From the NCBI GenBank assembly GCA_035308365.1, contig DATGGU010000005.1, forward strand, positions 62,001 through 126,000: a DNA stretch of 64,000 bases, given 5' to 3'. Below, piece after piece: positions 33,459-42,256 of this stretch. This stretch comes from PALSA-505 sp035308365. Lineage in GTDB: Bacteria; Actinomycetota; Actinomycetes; Streptosporangiales; Streptosporangiaceae. The notes beneath the pieces are model-generated. The model was not told the origin of the DNA. It made no database searches and saw only the letters and a program-made list of their open reading frames with translations. The first letter of the stretch is position 1. Each line of letters starts with the position of its first letter. A program made the translations under genes and the position numbers.

Positions 33459-35444
33459 ATGCGTGTCGACTCCGTCACCGCGACCGAGCGTGTGCCGCGG
33501 GCAGGCCGGTATCTCATCCCGGGGGATACACCCCGCCGCGGTGAGCTCATTGCCGCCTGCGCGGTGCTCAGCCTGCTCGTGCACGTGCTGTTCGCCCAGC
33601 TCACGCTCGTTCTCGCCGTCGTGTTCCACCTCATCACGCGGGCCAGCAGATGGCGGCCGCAATGGCTGGCCGTGCCCGCGGGCATCGGCGTCATCTGGGC
33701 GCTCGCCGAGGGCCTGGGCCGGGCCTGGGCCGGGTTCACCGCCGGCCCTGGCGACATCGCCAGCTACCTGGGCGGGGCCTTCGGGCGCCCGGGCCGGATC
33801 CTGCACCTGGCGACGGCCTATACGGGGTTCGGGCACTGGCTGCCCCGGCAGTTGCCGCTGGCGCTGGCCGCCGCGTCGGCCGAGGCCGCCATCGCGGCCT
33901 GGCTCAACTGGCTGCACACCGACGAGTGGAAGCTCCCCGGTTACCGGGCCGGCCTGCTGACGCTCTGCCGCCGGGTGTACCTGACCCGGTTCATCTCCTC
34001 GGGCGGCGTGGTCACCAGGGACGGCGCCTGCCTGGGGCTGGACGCCGCGACCGGCTGGCGGGCGGCGGTGTCCTGGGCCGAGGTGGCCGGCGGCGTGCTG
34101 TGCGTGGGCTCGCCCGGCTCGGGCACCACGACCGCGAGCTTCCAGCTGGTACACGCGGCCATCCGGCGCCGCAAGCCGGTGATCGCGGTCGACCTGGACG
34201 CCAGCGCCAGCCTCGCCCAGTCATTCAGTTCCGTATGCGCGGCCACCAGGACCCCGCTGCACGTGTTCCCCCCGGCCGGGGAGCATACGTACTACGACCC
34301 GCTGCGCGGCGGTGAACCGGCCAGACGCACCTCGCTGGTCATGGGCATGATCGACTGGACCGGCACGCCGGACAACTACCGGCGCAGCTGCGCCGCCTAT
34401 CTCACCGACCTGTTCGCGGTCCTGGACGCCGCCCCGGGTGATCCGGCCACGGCCATGCTGGACGAGATCGTGCACCTGCTCAGCCCGGCGGCGTTGCAGG
34501 CGCGGATGGGCCAGGTGCCCGGGTACCATCCCCGGCGCCAGGCCCTGGCCGAGCGGGTTCGGGTGTCCGCCAGCCTGGTCGAGGCCGAGCCACGCACCAC
34601 CGCCACGCTGATCGAGCAGCTCAACGAGCTGCGCACGTCGGCGCTCGGCCGCTGGCTCGTCCCGGGTCCCGGCACCCGGCTGGATCTGGGACGGGTGGTG
34701 CGGGATCGAACCGTCGTACTGTTCTCGCTGGACAAGTCGGTGCACGGCCGGGCCGCGGCTACCATGGCCGGCCTGGTGATCCACGATGTGCTGGCGGTCT
34801 GCGCGGAGCTTCGCCGGATCGGCGTGCCCGGCGACGGGCTGGTCTGGCTCGACCAGTGCGGCGGCGTGACCATGGCCACGCTCGCCGAGCTGATCAGCCG
34901 GGGCGCCGCGGCCGGCCTGCCAGCCCTGCTGACGACAACCGCGGCGGGCCGGGCGCAACCGCTGGCGCAGCAGGTCAACGTGCTGCTGCTGCACCGGCTC
35001 ACCGACCCGGCGGTGGCCGGGTGGTTCGCCGGCTTCACCGGCGAGAAGCTCGCCCCCGCCAGCGGCGCCGACCTGATGACGGCGGACTCCACACCGCGGA
35101 TGCCGGCCAGCGCCGCGGCCGGGTCACGATCCCGCCCGGCGCCGGCCGGCGGTCCACCGAACGGCGAGTACGACCCGCAGTTCGGCTCGCTCAGCCAGCT
35201 CGGCCCGTTCGGTCTGGTGCGCAGGCCGGTGGTGGCCGCTCAGTCGCTGAGCAGGCTCGGCAACGGCGAGCACGTGCTCATCGTCCAACGGCCGCAGCAG
35301 CGGGTGGTTACGCTGGGCCTGACCGTACCGTCCCGGATCCCGCGGCCCGCCGCCAAGCCGCTCCCGGGACGGCCGGGCGCACAGCCTCGCCGGGGGAGCA
35401 CGGGCCGGAAGGGCAACGCGGCACAGAAGGGCAGAGCGACGTGA
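33459..35444 (+). CDS. VirD4/TraG-like membrane protein with a degenerate ATPase site
   Basis: 661 aa. Residues about 25-65 and 70-90 are hydrophobic, giving an N-terminal membrane anchor. The RecA-like core follows: LCVGSPGSGTTTASFQLVHA aligns with a Walker A, but the invariant Lys is Thr223. The strand PVIAVDLDAS follows, then a four-helix insertion, and LVWLDQCGGV aligns with Walker B where the catalytic Glu is Gln466 (D465-Q466). LLTTTAAGRAQPLAQQVNVL and HRLTDPAVAGWFAGFTGEK resemble the end of conjugative coupling proteins. Fold similarity is clear, ATP hydrolysis is doubtful. The Pro/Arg-rich tail is disordered. Its stop overlaps the next gene. Confidence 0.72.
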   Translation: MRVDSVTATERVPRAGRYLIPGDTPRRGELIAACAVLSLLVHVLFAQLTLVLAVVFHLITRASRWRPQWLAVPAGIGVIWALAEGLGRAWAGFTAGPGDIASYLGGAFGRPGRILHLATAYTGFGHWLPRQLPLALAAASAEAAIAAWLNWLHTDEWKLPGYRAGLLTLCRRVYLTRFISSGGVVTRDGACLGLDAATGWRAAVSWAEVAGGVLCVGSPGSGTTTASFQLVHAAIRRRKPVIAVDLDASASLAQSFSSVCAATRTPLHVFPPAGEHTYYDPLRGGEPARRTSLVMGMIDWTGTPDNYRRSCAAYLTDLFAVLDAAPGDPATAMLDEIVHLLSPAALQARMGQVPGYHPRRQALAERVRVSASLVEAEPRTTATLIEQLNELRTSALGRWLVPGPGTRLDLGRVVRDRTVVLFSLDKSVHGRAAATMAGLVIHDVLAVCAELRRIGVPGDGLVWLDQCGGVTMATLAELISRGAAAGLPALLTTTAAGRAQPLAQQVNVLLLHRLTDPAVAGWFAGFTGEKLAPASGADLMTADSTPRMPASAAAGSRSRPAPAGGPPNGEYDPQFGSLSQLGPFGLVRRPVVAAQSLSRLGNGEHVLIVQRPQQRVVTLGLTVPSRIPRPAAKPLPGRPGAQPRRGSTGRKGNAAQKGRAT

Positions 35445-37795
35445 CGGCGCCGACCGCGAAGGGTGAACGCGGCAGCGGTGGCATCCCGCCGCGCCGCGGG
35501 CCCGGTCAGCCCGGCGGTGGCAGCGCGCGCAACGGCGGTGCCCGCCAGCCCGGCAGCGGCGGTGCCCGCCAGCCCGGCAGCGGCGGCCCGGACGACCCGG
35601 GCAGCCATACCCCAGAGTTTCCCGGCCGCCCCGCCGGGCGGACTCCAGGGCGCCGGCCCGGTCGGCTCGCCGGGTCACCTGCCGCGCCGGTCAGCAACCC
35701 CCCGGCACCGCCGAGCCCGCTGAACGCCGGCCAGATGCGGCCGGACCGGCTCTACCTCGGCTGGCAGCACGCCCTGCTGCACCCCGACCCCGGACCCCCG
35801 CCCCGGCGTCCCACCCCGCCGGAGCAGGAGCAGCTCAACCCGGAGTGGGTGGCCGCGCAGCGACGCGAAGAAAACCTGCTCGACCGGCCGCTGAAGCTGG
35901 CCGCCGGGGCACTGATCGCGCTGGCCGGCCTGCTGATCGCGGCCTGGGTGGCCGGCTGGCTCAACGTGGTGCTCGCCTGGCTCGGCGTGGTCGCCTGCCT
36001 GGTGATCGGGGGGTTCGCGGCCTACGGCGTCTGGCAGGGTGAACAGGCGCTCAAGGCACGGGTGGACGAGGAGAAGCAGCGGCTCGGCAAGATCCGGGCT
36101 GAGCAGGAGAGCCGCCTGTTCGCCTGGCAGGCCGAGCACGCCCGCAGGTTCCAGGATTGGCAGGACCGGCGAGCCTCGTTCGAGCGGCAGCCGCAGTGGT
36201 ACGCGGTGACGGTCCCGGAGAACATCGACCGGCTGGATCTGGCGGGCGGCACGCTGTCCGGCTGGTCGGCGATGTTCACTCTGGTGGGGGCCTCGCGGCT
36301 GGCCGCAGGCGGCGAGGTCACCGTGATCGACATATCCGAGGGGGCGGTGGCCGGCGACCTGGCCGCCGTCGCTGGGCGCCTTGGCGTCGCCCCGCTGGTC
36401 TGGGTGCTGCCCACCGACCTGCCCCGGCTCGACCTCGGCGCGGGGCTGCCGCCCAGCGCGCTCGCGGACGTGCTGTCCCTCGTGGTCAGCGTCAGCGAGG
36501 ACGAGGGCAGCGGCGGCGATCTGGCACAGGACAACGCGATCCTGGAGCGGTTGCTCGGCGTCTTCGGCGAGGGCGCGACCATCGCCCAGGCCACCGCGGC
36601 GCTGCGGGCGGTCGGCCAGATCGGCGACCCCAGGGACGACATCCGTAGCGGCCTGCTCAGCCCGGACCAGTTCGACCGGATAACCGGCATGTTCGGCCGC
36701 GCCGCCGGCCAGGTGGTGGTCGGCCGGGCCTGGGCGATGGAATCGCGGCTGCGCAAGCTGGACACCGCGGCAACGGACCTGGTCCGGCTCGAACCGAGCC
36801 GGCTGCGGGTCGTCTGCACCGACCGGCGGGCCGGGGTGTTCGGCAACAAGGTGCTCGGCACCTACGTGGTGACCGCGCTCACCCACGTGCTTCGCCAGTC
36901 ACCACCCGGACGGCCCTGGCAGCACACGCTGATGCTGGCCGGGGCGGACAAGCTGCGCGGCGACGTGCTCGACCGGCTGTGCGAGGCCTGCGAGGCGACC
37001 AGGACGGGGCTGCTGCTGGCCTACCGGTCGATCCCGGCGCACGTGAAGGAACGGCTGGGCCGGGGCAACGCCGCGGTCGCGTTCATGCGGCTGGGCAACG
37101 CCGAGGACGCCAGGACCGCCAGCGAGCAGATCGGCACCGAGCACCGCTTCGTGCTGACCCAGCTCACCGACACCGTGGGCACATCGGTCACCGACACCGT
37201 CGGTGACTCCTACACCAGCACGGTCGGCACCGCGGACTCGGTGTCGGCCTCGAAGTCCAGCAGCGAGACATCCGGCCGCAGCCAGGCCAGCGGCCAGAGC
37301 ACCGAGTCCAGCTGGGCACCGTTCGCTATTAAAAATCAAAATAGATCGAGAAGCCGGGACCGCAGTTTTTCCACCGGCACCAGCGACTCGGCGTCGATCA
37401 CCGAAGGTATTAACGCCAGCACGGCATGGGGAGTGAATACCTCGCGGGCCATCGGCGCCAACGACTCGCTGGCCCGGACCACACAGCGATCCCGCGAATT
37501 CCTCGTCGAGCAGCATGAACTGCAGCAGCTTCCGCCCAGCGCGGTGATCGTCTGTGCCGCCTCCCGGGGTGGGCGGCGGGTCGTGCTGGCCGACGCGAAC
37601 CCCGGCATCCTCGGGCTGCCGACCGCCACCCTGCTCACCCTGGACGAGGCGAAGAACGCCCCGGAGGCACCGGCCATCGGCCGGCCTCCGGCTGCGGCTG
37701 CGCCGGCCGCGGCGAGCTGGCGATCCGGCGACGCGCCGCCACCCAACCTGGGACCCCCGCCCGAGCGCCTGGACTGGCGCAAACGGCGGAGTTAG
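35441..37795 (+). CDS. Second VirD4/TraG-like membrane protein with a Ser/Thr-rich tail
   Basis: 784 aa from GTG 35441 (overlaps the previous stop by four bases). Residues 1-110 are Pro/Gly/Arg-rich. A membrane hairpin lies at about 150-200 (LKLAAGALIALAGLLIAAWV, VVLAWLGVVACLVIGGFAAY), then a charged coiled coil. A RecA-like domain follows: LAGGTLSGWSAMFTLVGASR occupies the P-loop position (Trp for Lys), then GGEVTVIDIS. Later LMLAGADKLRGDVLDRLCEA and VAFMRLGNAEDARTASEQIG resemble the motor end of conjugative ATPases. Residues 565-680 are a long Ser/Thr stretch, followed by LQQLPPSAVIVC. Probably a degenerate ATPase partner of its neighbours. Confidence 0.65.
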   Translation: MTAPTAKGERGSGGIPPRRGPGQPGGGSARNGGARQPGSGGARQPGSGGPDDPGSHTPEFPGRPAGRTPGRRPGRLAGSPAAPVSNPPAPPSPLNAGQMRPDRLYLGWQHALLHPDPGPPPRRPTPPEQEQLNPEWVAAQRREENLLDRPLKLAAGALIALAGLLIAAWVAGWLNVVLAWLGVVACLVIGGFAAYGVWQGEQALKARVDEEKQRLGKIRAEQESRLFAWQAEHARRFQDWQDRRASFERQPQWYAVTVPENIDRLDLAGGTLSGWSAMFTLVGASRLAAGGEVTVIDISEGAVAGDLAAVAGRLGVAPLVWVLPTDLPRLDLGAGLPPSALADVLSLVVSVSEDEGSGGDLAQDNAILERLLGVFGEGATIAQATAALRAVGQIGDPRDDIRSGLLSPDQFDRITGMFGRAAGQVVVGRAWAMESRLRKLDTAATDLVRLEPSRLRVVCTDRRAGVFGNKVLGTYVVTALTHVLRQSPPGRPWQHTLMLAGADKLRGDVLDRLCEACEATRTGLLLAYRSIPAHVKERLGRGNAAVAFMRLGNAEDARTASEQIGTEHRFVLTQLTDTVGTSVTDTVGDSYTSTVGTADSVSASKSSSETSGRSQASGQSTESSWAPFAIKNQNRSRSRDRSFSTGTSDSASITEGINASTAWGVNTSRAIGANDSLARTTQRSREFLVEQHELQQLPPSAVIVCAASRGGRRVVLADANPGILGLPTATLLTLDEAKNAPEAPAIGRPPAAAAPAAASWRSGDAPPPNLGPPPERLDWRKRRS

Positions 37796-37807
37796 CCCGG
37801 AGCGTCA

Positions 37808-38027
37808 TGCAAAACCGCATCGTGAGTGCAGGCCCGCCGAGCGTTGTGCAAAACCGCATCGTGAGTGCAGGCCCGGAGGGTCTGCGCGAGCGATCGGGCA
37901 GGTCCCGGCGACGTAACTGGGCAAGTAAATTTTGCATGACGCGACTTCGCATAGATACGGTCTGCGCGAGTGATCGGGCGGGTCCCGGCGACGTAACTGG
38001 GCAAGTAAATTTTGCATGACGCGACTT
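37808..38027 (+). repeat. Nested direct and inverted repeats between the two ATPase genes
   Basis: A 29-base unit starting TGCAAAACCGCATCGTGAGT occurs at 37808-37836 and 37847-37875. A 69-base unit starting GGTCTGCGCGAG and ending GCATGACGCGACTT occurs at 37879-37947 and 37959-38027 with a few differences. CGTCATGCAAAA (37803-37814) is the reverse complement of TTTTGCATGACG in each 69-base unit. No gene in this 319-base gap (37796-38114). Confidence 0.85.
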
Positions 38028-38114
38028 TCAGATAAGGCACGGTATCGCGCGGTACCGGTGGCGCCCGGCTGCGGTGGCTGATATGCACGCTACGTGGGCG
38101 GTCATAGCGCGAGA

Positions 38115-40997
38115 GTGACCACGACCGGCGGGGGCGAGCTGACCGGCCCGTGGTACCGGGTCCTGGCCATCGAAGCCGCACGCGGCGCCAGTTCCCCGGA
38201 ATCTGACTTCGTCGCGGTCCTGCCCGCGGTGCTCAGCGCCGCGGAGCACGGCCGGGCGTTCGTGGTGGGATGGCTGTCCCGGGGCGGCGGGGCGCCGCTC
38301 GAACTGATCACCAACGCGGCCGGGCCCGGCGAGGCGGGGCTGCTGTTCCCGCCCGGTGCCCGTGGCGAGCCGGCCGGCGGCCGGTGGCGGGCCGAGCTGG
38401 ACGAGATGGTGTGGACGTCCTGCCCGGGCCGGCCGGCCCCGCCGCTGGCCAGCGAGCAGCAGAGCACGCTGTTCGAGTCGACCCTGGTTTCGCTGATGAG
38501 CCACAGGTTCGGCTGGCTGGTCGTGGCCGAGCCCACCGAGGTCATCGACGCCGAGGTCGCGGAGCTGCGCACCCAGCTCAACGTGCTGCGCCGCTACGAG
38601 GAAGAACGGTCCAGGCTGGATGTGGAGCGCGCCCAGCGGCGGATGGCCGAGCTGGACTCGTTCCGCGAGGCCGGGCTGTGGAGCGTGCGGGTGCTGGCCG
38701 GCGCGGCCACGGCCGGGGAACTGCGGCTGCTCGCGCCCATGCTGGTCGGCTCGGTGGACCTGGGCAGGCACCCCTACCGGCTGCGTAGCGGCATCGAGGC
38801 GGTCAGCCTGGCCGGCGCGCTCAGCGTCAAGGCACAGGACGCGAGCGACGGCGCCGTCACCCCGTTCACCGCCACGGCGGGGGTACTGGCCGCCCTCACC
38901 GGCCTGCCGCGCCGGGAGGTCCCGGGCCTGCGCGTCCTCGACCACGGCCACTTCGACCTGACCAGCGAGACCGCTGCCCAGGAACCGGTGATCGAGCTCG
39001 GCGCCATCCTGGACGGCCAGGACCGCCCGGTCGGCACGTTCCGGCTGCCGCTGGCCACGCTGAACCGGCACGCGTTCATCACCGGGGCGACCGGAGCGGG
39101 CAAGTCCCAGACCGTCCGGCACATCCTGGAGCAGTGCGCCAGGGCGGGCCTGCCGTGGCTGGCCATCGAGCCCGCCAAGTCCGAGTACGCGGCCATGGCC
39201 GGGCGTATTGAGGGAATCGGCCAGGTCACGGTCGTCAACCCGGCCGATCCGCAGGCCGTGCCGCTGTCGGTGAACCCGCTCGCACCCGAGCCTGGCTACC
39301 CGGTGCAGGCGCACATCGACATGGTGCGCGCGCTGTTCCAGGCCGCCTTCGCCACCGATGAGCCGTTCCCGCAGATCATGTCGCAGGCGCTGCAGCGGGT
39401 GTACGAGCAGGCAGGCTGGGACGTGGTTACCGGCGCGGGCCTGCCGGGCGCGCCGGCCCATCCGGCGATCCCCACCCTGGCCGAGTTGCAGCGGGCCGCG
39501 CTGGAGGTGATCGACGAGGTCGGCTACGGCCGGGAGCTCCAGGCCGACGTGCGTGGCTTCGTGGACGTCCGGCTCCGGTCGCTGCGGGTCGGGTCGGCCG
39601 GCCGGTTCTTCGAGGGCGGTCACCCGGCCGACATAGCCGGGCTGCTGCGCCGCAACGTGGTGCTGGCCATCGAGGACGTGGCGAACGACGAGGACAAGGC
39701 CTTCCTGATCGGCACGCTGATCATCAGGCTGGTCGAGCACTTGCGGCTGCGGGCCCGGCGGGAGCGGGCCGGTGGCCTGCGGCACGTCATCGTCATCGAG
39801 GAAGCGCACCGGCTGCTGCGCGACCGGCGGGCCGAACGGGCCGCGGCCCACGCGGTCGAGCTGTTCGCCGGAATGCTGGCCGAGATCCGCGCCTACGGCG
39901 AGGGAATCGTGGTGGCCGAGCAGATCCCGGCCAAGCTGGTACCCGACGTGGTGAAGAACACGGCGCTGAAGATCGTGCACCGGCTGCCCGCCCAGGACGA
40001 CAGGCAGATCGTGGGTGCGGCGATGAACCTGGACGGCGACCAGTCGCGGCAGGTGGTGTCGCTGCAGCCTGGTGTGGCGGCGGTGTTCGCCGACGGGATG
40101 GACCGGCCGCTGCGGATCCGGGTCCCGTTCGGCGAGGACGCCGAACGGCTGGGCGCCGCCGCCGTCACGGAGCCGCCGCTGCGTGGTCGGCGCAGTGCGG
40201 CCTGCGGCCCGCGGTGCGCCATGCAGCGGGCCTGCACGCTGGCCGAACTGCGCGGCGCGGATCTGCTGGCGGCCGACCCGGCCAGCGCCTGGCTGCGGAT
40301 CTGGACCGAGACCCTGCTGCTGGCGTTCCTCACCAGCCGGCCGCTGCCCGCCGTGCCGCGCCGCCTGCATGGCCACTGGGCCGGGCTGGAACCCAGGCTG
40401 CGCGAATGCGTGCTGGCCACGTTGATCGACCGCTCGGTCTCGGTGCGGGCGGCCAGCGTCCGGGCCAGCTACGACCCGCTCCGGCTGGCGGCGAGCGCGT
40501 GCGCCGCGGCGCTGCGGCTGCTCGACGGCGGCGGGCCGCCCGGCGTCAGGACGGGGCCCAACTGGGTGGTCCCGCAGCTTCGCTGGCTGCACGAGGTGGA
40601 GCGGGTCTGCCCGCTGGCCGGGGCGCCCAGTGACCCGCTGGACCGTGCGGCGCCGCTGGACTTCGACCTGGCCGGCGCCGTGGACTGGCCGAACATGCGG
40701 GCCGGCCACCGGATCCACGCACTGCGCTGCCATCCGCTGTCCATGGAGCTGGAGGGCAACCGGCTCATCGCCTGGAACCTGCTGCTCGGTGCCGACGACC
40801 ACCGCGGCTACACCGGCGACCTGGCGATCGTCGCGGTAGGCCGGGATCCGGGCACGCGGCTCGGCTACGCGGCGGCCGAGATGGCCGTCCGCGGCTGGCT
40901 CGAGGTGGTGCTGTCCTGGCCGCGCCGGTTCATCGCCGGTGAATTCGGGAAGATAGACGACTCCTTCACGGTCGAGGCCGGCCTGTCCGGCTGGTGA
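38115..40997 (+). CDS. HerA-like (DUF87) ATP-binding protein
   Basis: 960 aa from GTG 38115 (GTG 38094 also possible). The HerA/FtsK-type motor is intact: Walker A ITGATGAGKSQTVRHI with Lys330, the strand LPWLAIEPAKSEYAAM, Walker B HVIVIEEAHRLLRDRR near residue 558, and sensor region GIVVAEQIPAKLVPDVVKNT followed by LKIVHRLPAQDDRQIVGAAM. An N-terminal domain of about 250 residues precedes the motor. A CX3CX5C cluster at 697/701/707 may bind metal. The last 250 residues are of no known family. It pumps or remodels DNA or protein by analogy only. Its stop overlaps a possible murT start by four bases. Confidence 0.8.
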   Translation: MTTTGGGELTGPWYRVLAIEAARGASSPESDFVAVLPAVLSAAEHGRAFVVGWLSRGGGAPLELITNAAGPGEAGLLFPPGARGEPAGGRWRAELDEMVWTSCPGRPAPPLASEQQSTLFESTLVSLMSHRFGWLVVAEPTEVIDAEVAELRTQLNVLRRYEEERSRLDVERAQRRMAELDSFREAGLWSVRVLAGAATAGELRLLAPMLVGSVDLGRHPYRLRSGIEAVSLAGALSVKAQDASDGAVTPFTATAGVLAALTGLPRREVPGLRVLDHGHFDLTSETAAQEPVIELGAILDGQDRPVGTFRLPLATLNRHAFITGATGAGKSQTVRHILEQCARAGLPWLAIEPAKSEYAAMAGRIEGIGQVTVVNPADPQAVPLSVNPLAPEPGYPVQAHIDMVRALFQAAFATDEPFPQIMSQALQRVYEQAGWDVVTGAGLPGAPAHPAIPTLAELQRAALEVIDEVGYGRELQADVRGFVDVRLRSLRVGSAGRFFEGGHPADIAGLLRRNVVLAIEDVANDEDKAFLIGTLIIRLVEHLRLRARRERAGGLRHVIVIEEAHRLLRDRRAERAAAHAVELFAGMLAEIRAYGEGIVVAEQIPAKLVPDVVKNTALKIVHRLPAQDDRQIVGAAMNLDGDQSRQVVSLQPGVAAVFADGMDRPLRIRVPFGEDAERLGAAAVTEPPLRGRRSAACGPRCAMQRACTLAELRGADLLAADPASAWLRIWTETLLLAFLTSRPLPAVPRRLHGHWAGLEPRLRECVLATLIDRSVSVRAASVRASYDPLRLAASACAAALRLLDGGGPPGVRTGPNWVVPQLRWLHEVERVCPLAGAPSDPLDRAAPLDFDLAGAVDWPNMRAGHRIHALRCHPLSMELEGNRLIAWNLLLGADDHRGYTGDLAIVAVGRDPGTRLGYAAAEMAVRGWLEVVLSWPRRFIAGEFGKIDDSFTVEAGLSGW

Positions 40998-41017
40998 GCC
41001 CGATACGATCGGCGGCG

Positions 41018-42256
41018 ATGAGCAAACTTCAGCTACGCGCCCGCCTGGCGACGACCATCGGTGGCGCGGCCGGCCGGGTGTCCCGGCTCACCGGCCGCGG
41101 TGACGGCTCGGTGATCGGCGGGGTCATCGCGCTGCGCCTCGAACCCGGCCTGCTCGGCAAGCTCGCTGCGGGCAAACAGATCGTCCTGGTGACCGGCACG
41201 AACGGGAAGACCACGACGACCCGCCTGATCACCGCCGCGCTTGAAGCGCTGGGCCAGGTGGTCGCATCGAACGCCTTTGGCGCGAACATGGAGGCGGGAC
41301 TGGCCGCGGCGCTCGGCAATGAGCAGGACGCCACGCTGGGCGTCCTCGAAGTGGACGAGAAGTACGTCCCTTCGGTGCTGCCCGCGACCGCCGCCCGCGT
41401 CCTGGTCCTGCTCAACCTCAGCCGCGACCAGATGGACCGGGCTGCCGAGATCTGGCTGCTGGCCCGGCGCTGGCGGGCGGCACTGGCCGGCGTGCCCGGC
41501 TGCCTGGTCGTCGCCAACGCCGACGATCCGCTGGTCGCCTGGGCGGCCAGCGGGGCCAAGCAGGTGACCTGGGTAGCGGCCGGGCAGCGCTGGCACGAGG
41601 ATTCCTGGTGCTGCCCCGAGTGCGGCTCGCACCTGGTCCGCGACGACGCCGACTGGCGGTGCGCCGAGTGCGGGCTCGCCCGCCCGGCGGTTACCTGGGT
41701 GCTCGACGGCGAGAGCGTGCTGGATCCGGCGGGGCACCGGACCGAGCTGAACCTGGCCCTCCCCGGCCGGGCCAACCGGGCGAACGCGGTCGTGGCGCTC
41801 GCCGTCGCCGAGGCGTTCGGGATCGACCCGGCCCGGGCACTGCCCCGGATGCGCCAGGTGACCTCGGTGGCCGGCCGGTACACCACGGTGGCACGGCGCG
41901 GCCGCAACGTCCGGCTGCTGCTGGCCAAGAACCCGGCCGGCTGGCTGGAGGCGTTCGACGTGCTCGACCCGCCGCCGGTCCCGGTCGTCCTGGCGGTGAA
42001 CGCCCAGGGCCCCGACGGCCGGGACACCTCCTGGCTGTGGGACGTGGACTACCGGCACCTGCGCGGCCGGCCGGTCTTCGTCACCGGCGAACGCAGGCTC
42101 GACCTGGCCGTCCGGCTGGAGGCCGACGGTGTGGACTTCCGGCTGGTAGAGGGAGTGGATGAGGCAGTGGACCTGATCGGCCCGGGCGCCCTGGACGTGA
42201 TCGCCAACTACACGGCCTTCCAGCAGATCCGTGCGGCGTTCGGCAGGACGGCATGA
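41018..42256 (+). CDS. murT: Lipid II isoglutaminyl synthase, MurT subunit
   Basis: 412 aa from ATG 41018 (GTG 40994, overlapping the upstream stop, is an alternative start). Mur-ligase ATP site VLVTGTNGKTTTTRLI, central EVDEKYVP, the cysteine ribbon CCPECGSHLVRDDADWRCAE (Zn-binding, typical of MurT), and the DUF1727 C-terminal domain with LAKNPAGWLEAFDVL and DTSWLWDVDYRHL. MurT activates the D-Glu alpha-carboxyl of lipid II; GatD supplies ammonia. Followed by gatD with an ATGA overlap. Confidence 0.93.
   Translation: MSKLQLRARLATTIGGAAGRVSRLTGRGDGSVIGGVIALRLEPGLLGKLAAGKQIVLVTGTNGKTTTTRLITAALEALGQVVASNAFGANMEAGLAAALGNEQDATLGVLEVDEKYVPSVLPATAARVLVLLNLSRDQMDRAAEIWLLARRWRAALAGVPGCLVVANADDPLVAWAASGAKQVTWVAAGQRWHEDSWCCPECGSHLVRDDADWRCAECGLARPAVTWVLDGESVLDPAGHRTELNLALPGRANRANAVVALAVAEAFGIDPARALPRMRQVTSVAGRYTTVARRGRNVRLLLAKNPAGWLEAFDVLDPPPVPVVLAVNAQGPDGRDTSWLWDVDYRHLRGRPVFVTGERRLDLAVRLEADGVDFRLVEGVDEAVDLIGPGALDVIANYTAFQQIRAAFGRTA

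Noticed and set aside
38028..40802. Minus-strand open frame of about 924 codons opposite the HerA-like gene
   Set aside because: Antisense to an ATPase with all motifs in order. Its composition (Gln, Arg, His, Gly) is typical of a shadow frame.
33459..40997. Integrated conjugative element
   Set aside because: No relaxase, VirB4, replication protein, integrase or attachment site is visible around the cassette, and it is joined to core murT-gatD.
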